DNA from: a virus
IMG/VR virus record: IMGVR_UViG_3300020406_000011
Coordinates: 1 to 36,198 of that record
Direction: 5' to 3' (one strand)
Length of the DNA: 36,198 bases
A program made the position numbers and the translations under genes. The notes below the pieces were generated by a model. It saw only the letters and a list, made by a program, of their open reading frames with translations, ran no database searches and was not told the DNA's origin. Shown in pieces: positions 35,147-36,198 of the stretch (its first letter is position 1; every line of letters begins with the position of its first letter).

Positions 35147-35153
35147 CTAAATA
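35146..35153 (+). promoter_or_regulatory. Putative late promoter box ACTAAATA
   Basis: ACTAAATA overlaps the end of gp19 and lies 22 bases before the portal ATG at 35176, consistent with other candidate late boxes here. Confidence 0.5.
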
Positions 35154-35175
35154 GTAGGTACAGAAACGCAATATT

Positions 35176-36198
35176 ATGGCAGAGTTATTCGGATTCTCGT
35201 TTAGAAAAAGAGAGGAGCAATTAAAGAAAAGTGCTCCCTCTCCCGTTGCCCCAACTAATGAGGATGGTGCTACAAGTTTTATAGCTGGTGGTTACCACGG
35301 GACATACGTAGATCTTGATGGTAACTTCAAGACTGAGTACGACATGGTGGTTAAGTATCGCATGATGGCGATGCACCCTGAAGTAGACAGTGCGATTGAA
35401 GACATTTTACAAGAGTCAATAGTCACAGACCAAAATGACTCACCCGTACAGATAAACCTGGCAAACTTAGATGTCAGTGATTCTGTCAAGGATATGATTA
35501 GAACAGAGTTCGATTATATTAAAAATTTAATAGGATTTGATACTAAAGCTCATGAAATGTTCCGTAGATGGTACATTGATGGGCGTTTGTATTATCATAA
35601 GGTCATAGATTTGAAGAGACCTCAAGATGGTATTCTCGAACTCCGTTATGTAGATCCACAAAAGATCAAGAAAGTCAGACAGATTAATAAGATTCCAAAG
35701 ACAGCAGACCAGTTTCAGTCACTAGACTATGGTAAGGTAGACGAATATTTCATATACAATCCTAAAGGACTACGCAATACCTCCGCAAATAGTGGTATAA
35801 AAATTGCGAAAGATGCTATAACATATGTGACCTCTGGTATTCTCGATACCAATAAGAATATAGTATTGTCTTACTTACATAAGGCAATCAAAGTTCTTAA
35901 TCAACTCATGATGATCGAGGACTCTCTTGTTATCTACAGGATATCAAGAGCACCAGAGCGTAGAATTTTCTACATTGATGTAGGAAATCTACCAAAAGTA
36001 AAAGCGGAGCAGTACCTACGTGAGGTAATGAGTCGCTACAGAAACAAACTTGTTTATGATGCAAACACAGGAGAAATAAGAGATGACAGAAAATACATGT
36101 CGATGCTCGAAGACTTCTGGTTACCCAGAAGAGAAGGAGGACGAGGTACTGAAATCACTACGTTGCCAGGTGGACAAAATCTTGGAGAACTTACGGAC
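35176..36198 (+). CDS. gp20: Portal vertex protein gp20, 3' end outside window
   Basis: The frame is open from the ATG at 35176 to the right edge (341 complete codons; T4 gp20 has 524). It begins AELFGFSFRKREEQLKKSAP and contains AMHPEVDSAIEDILQESIVT, RRWYIDGRLYYHKVIDLKRP, LRYVDPQKIKKVRQI, LMMIEDSLVIYRISRAPERR and FYIDVGNLPKVKAEQYL, all conserved in T4-like cyanophage portals. It forms the dodecameric DNA entry ring and docks the terminase and then the neck. The portal gene is a common marker for cyanomyovirus diversity. Confidence 0.95.
   Translation, partial: MAELFGFSFRKREEQLKKSAPSPVAPTNEDGATSFIAGGYHGTYVDLDGNFKTEYDMVVKYRMMAMHPEVDSAIEDILQESIVTDQNDSPVQINLANLDVSDSVKDMIRTEFDYIKNLIGFDTKAHEMFRRWYIDGRLYYHKVIDLKRPQDGILELRYVDPQKIKKVRQINKIPKTADQFQSLDYGKVDEYFIYNPKGLRNTSANSGIKIAKDAITYVTSGILDTNKNIVLSYLHKAIKVLNQLMMIEDSLVIYRISRAPERRIFYIDVGNLPKVKAEQYLREVMSRYRNKLVYDANTGEIRDDRKYMSMLEDFWLPRREGGRGTEITTLPGGQNLGELTD

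Noticed and set aside
1-36198. tRNA genes, CRISPR arrays, insertion sequences or attachment sites
   Set aside because: The window is nearly all coding; no cloverleaf, regularly spaced repeats, terminal inverted repeats or transposase-like sequence was seen by eye.

Overview
The window looks like part of a T4-like (myovirus) genome of the marine cyanophage type. It is densely packed, moderately AT-rich, and almost entirely on the + strand. The right half follows the conserved T4 order of neck, terminase and tail genes: gp13, gp14, gp15, gp16, [insert], gp17, gp18, gp19, gp20. Short motifs close to the T4 late-promoter box TATAAATA (often CTAAATA) lie 20-95 bases upstream of several genes. Large repetitive fibre-like proteins and Fe(II)/2-oxoglutarate (2OG) oxygenases are also typical of cyanobacterial myoviruses. 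The host assignment is an inference; no photosynthesis gene lies in this window.

Region 1 (1-7059) is adsorption hardware: the 3' part of a very large fibre-like protein that is open at the left edge, then three tandem paralogous glycine-rich proteins resembling tail-tip adhesins. Region 2 (7084-15344) is a tightly overlapping cassette: a small XkdW-like protein, two tandem flavin-dependent (tryptophan-type) halogenases with catalytic Lys and Glu in place, a protein of a family tentatively recognised as DUF6065-like, and six consecutive proteins with Fe(II)/2OG-oxygenase or JmjC/cupin signatures. It is the most unusual part of the window. Two coiled-coil proteins (15337-15839) and the only minus-strand gene (15840-16127) follow.

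Region 3 (16170-22427) is one 2085-residue protein with an intact subtilisin-type catalytic triad, several cupredoxin-like segments and about six Ig-like domains, one of them interrupted by a cupredoxin-like domain. Region 4 (22427-25958) encodes the neck proteins and small terminase; gp14 carries an insertion of GSGY repeats shared with the first fibre gene. Region 5 (25981-30844) separates gp16 from gp17 and holds a small structural-type protein, small hypothetical proteins, a seventh 2OG oxygenase and a 1050-residue fibre-like protein. Region 6 (30844-36198) encodes large terminase, tail sheath, tail tube and the first 341 codons of the portal.

Almost all genes appear to be late structural or assembly genes. 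The halogenase/oxygenase cassette sits directly after the adhesin array and in the same direction, so chemical modification of virion or adhesin proteins is one hypothesis; modification of a host target or metabolite is the alternative. There is no non-coding gap over 300 bases (the longest, 32539-32599, is 61 bases). I saw no tRNA, rRNA, CRISPR array, insertion sequence or attachment site.
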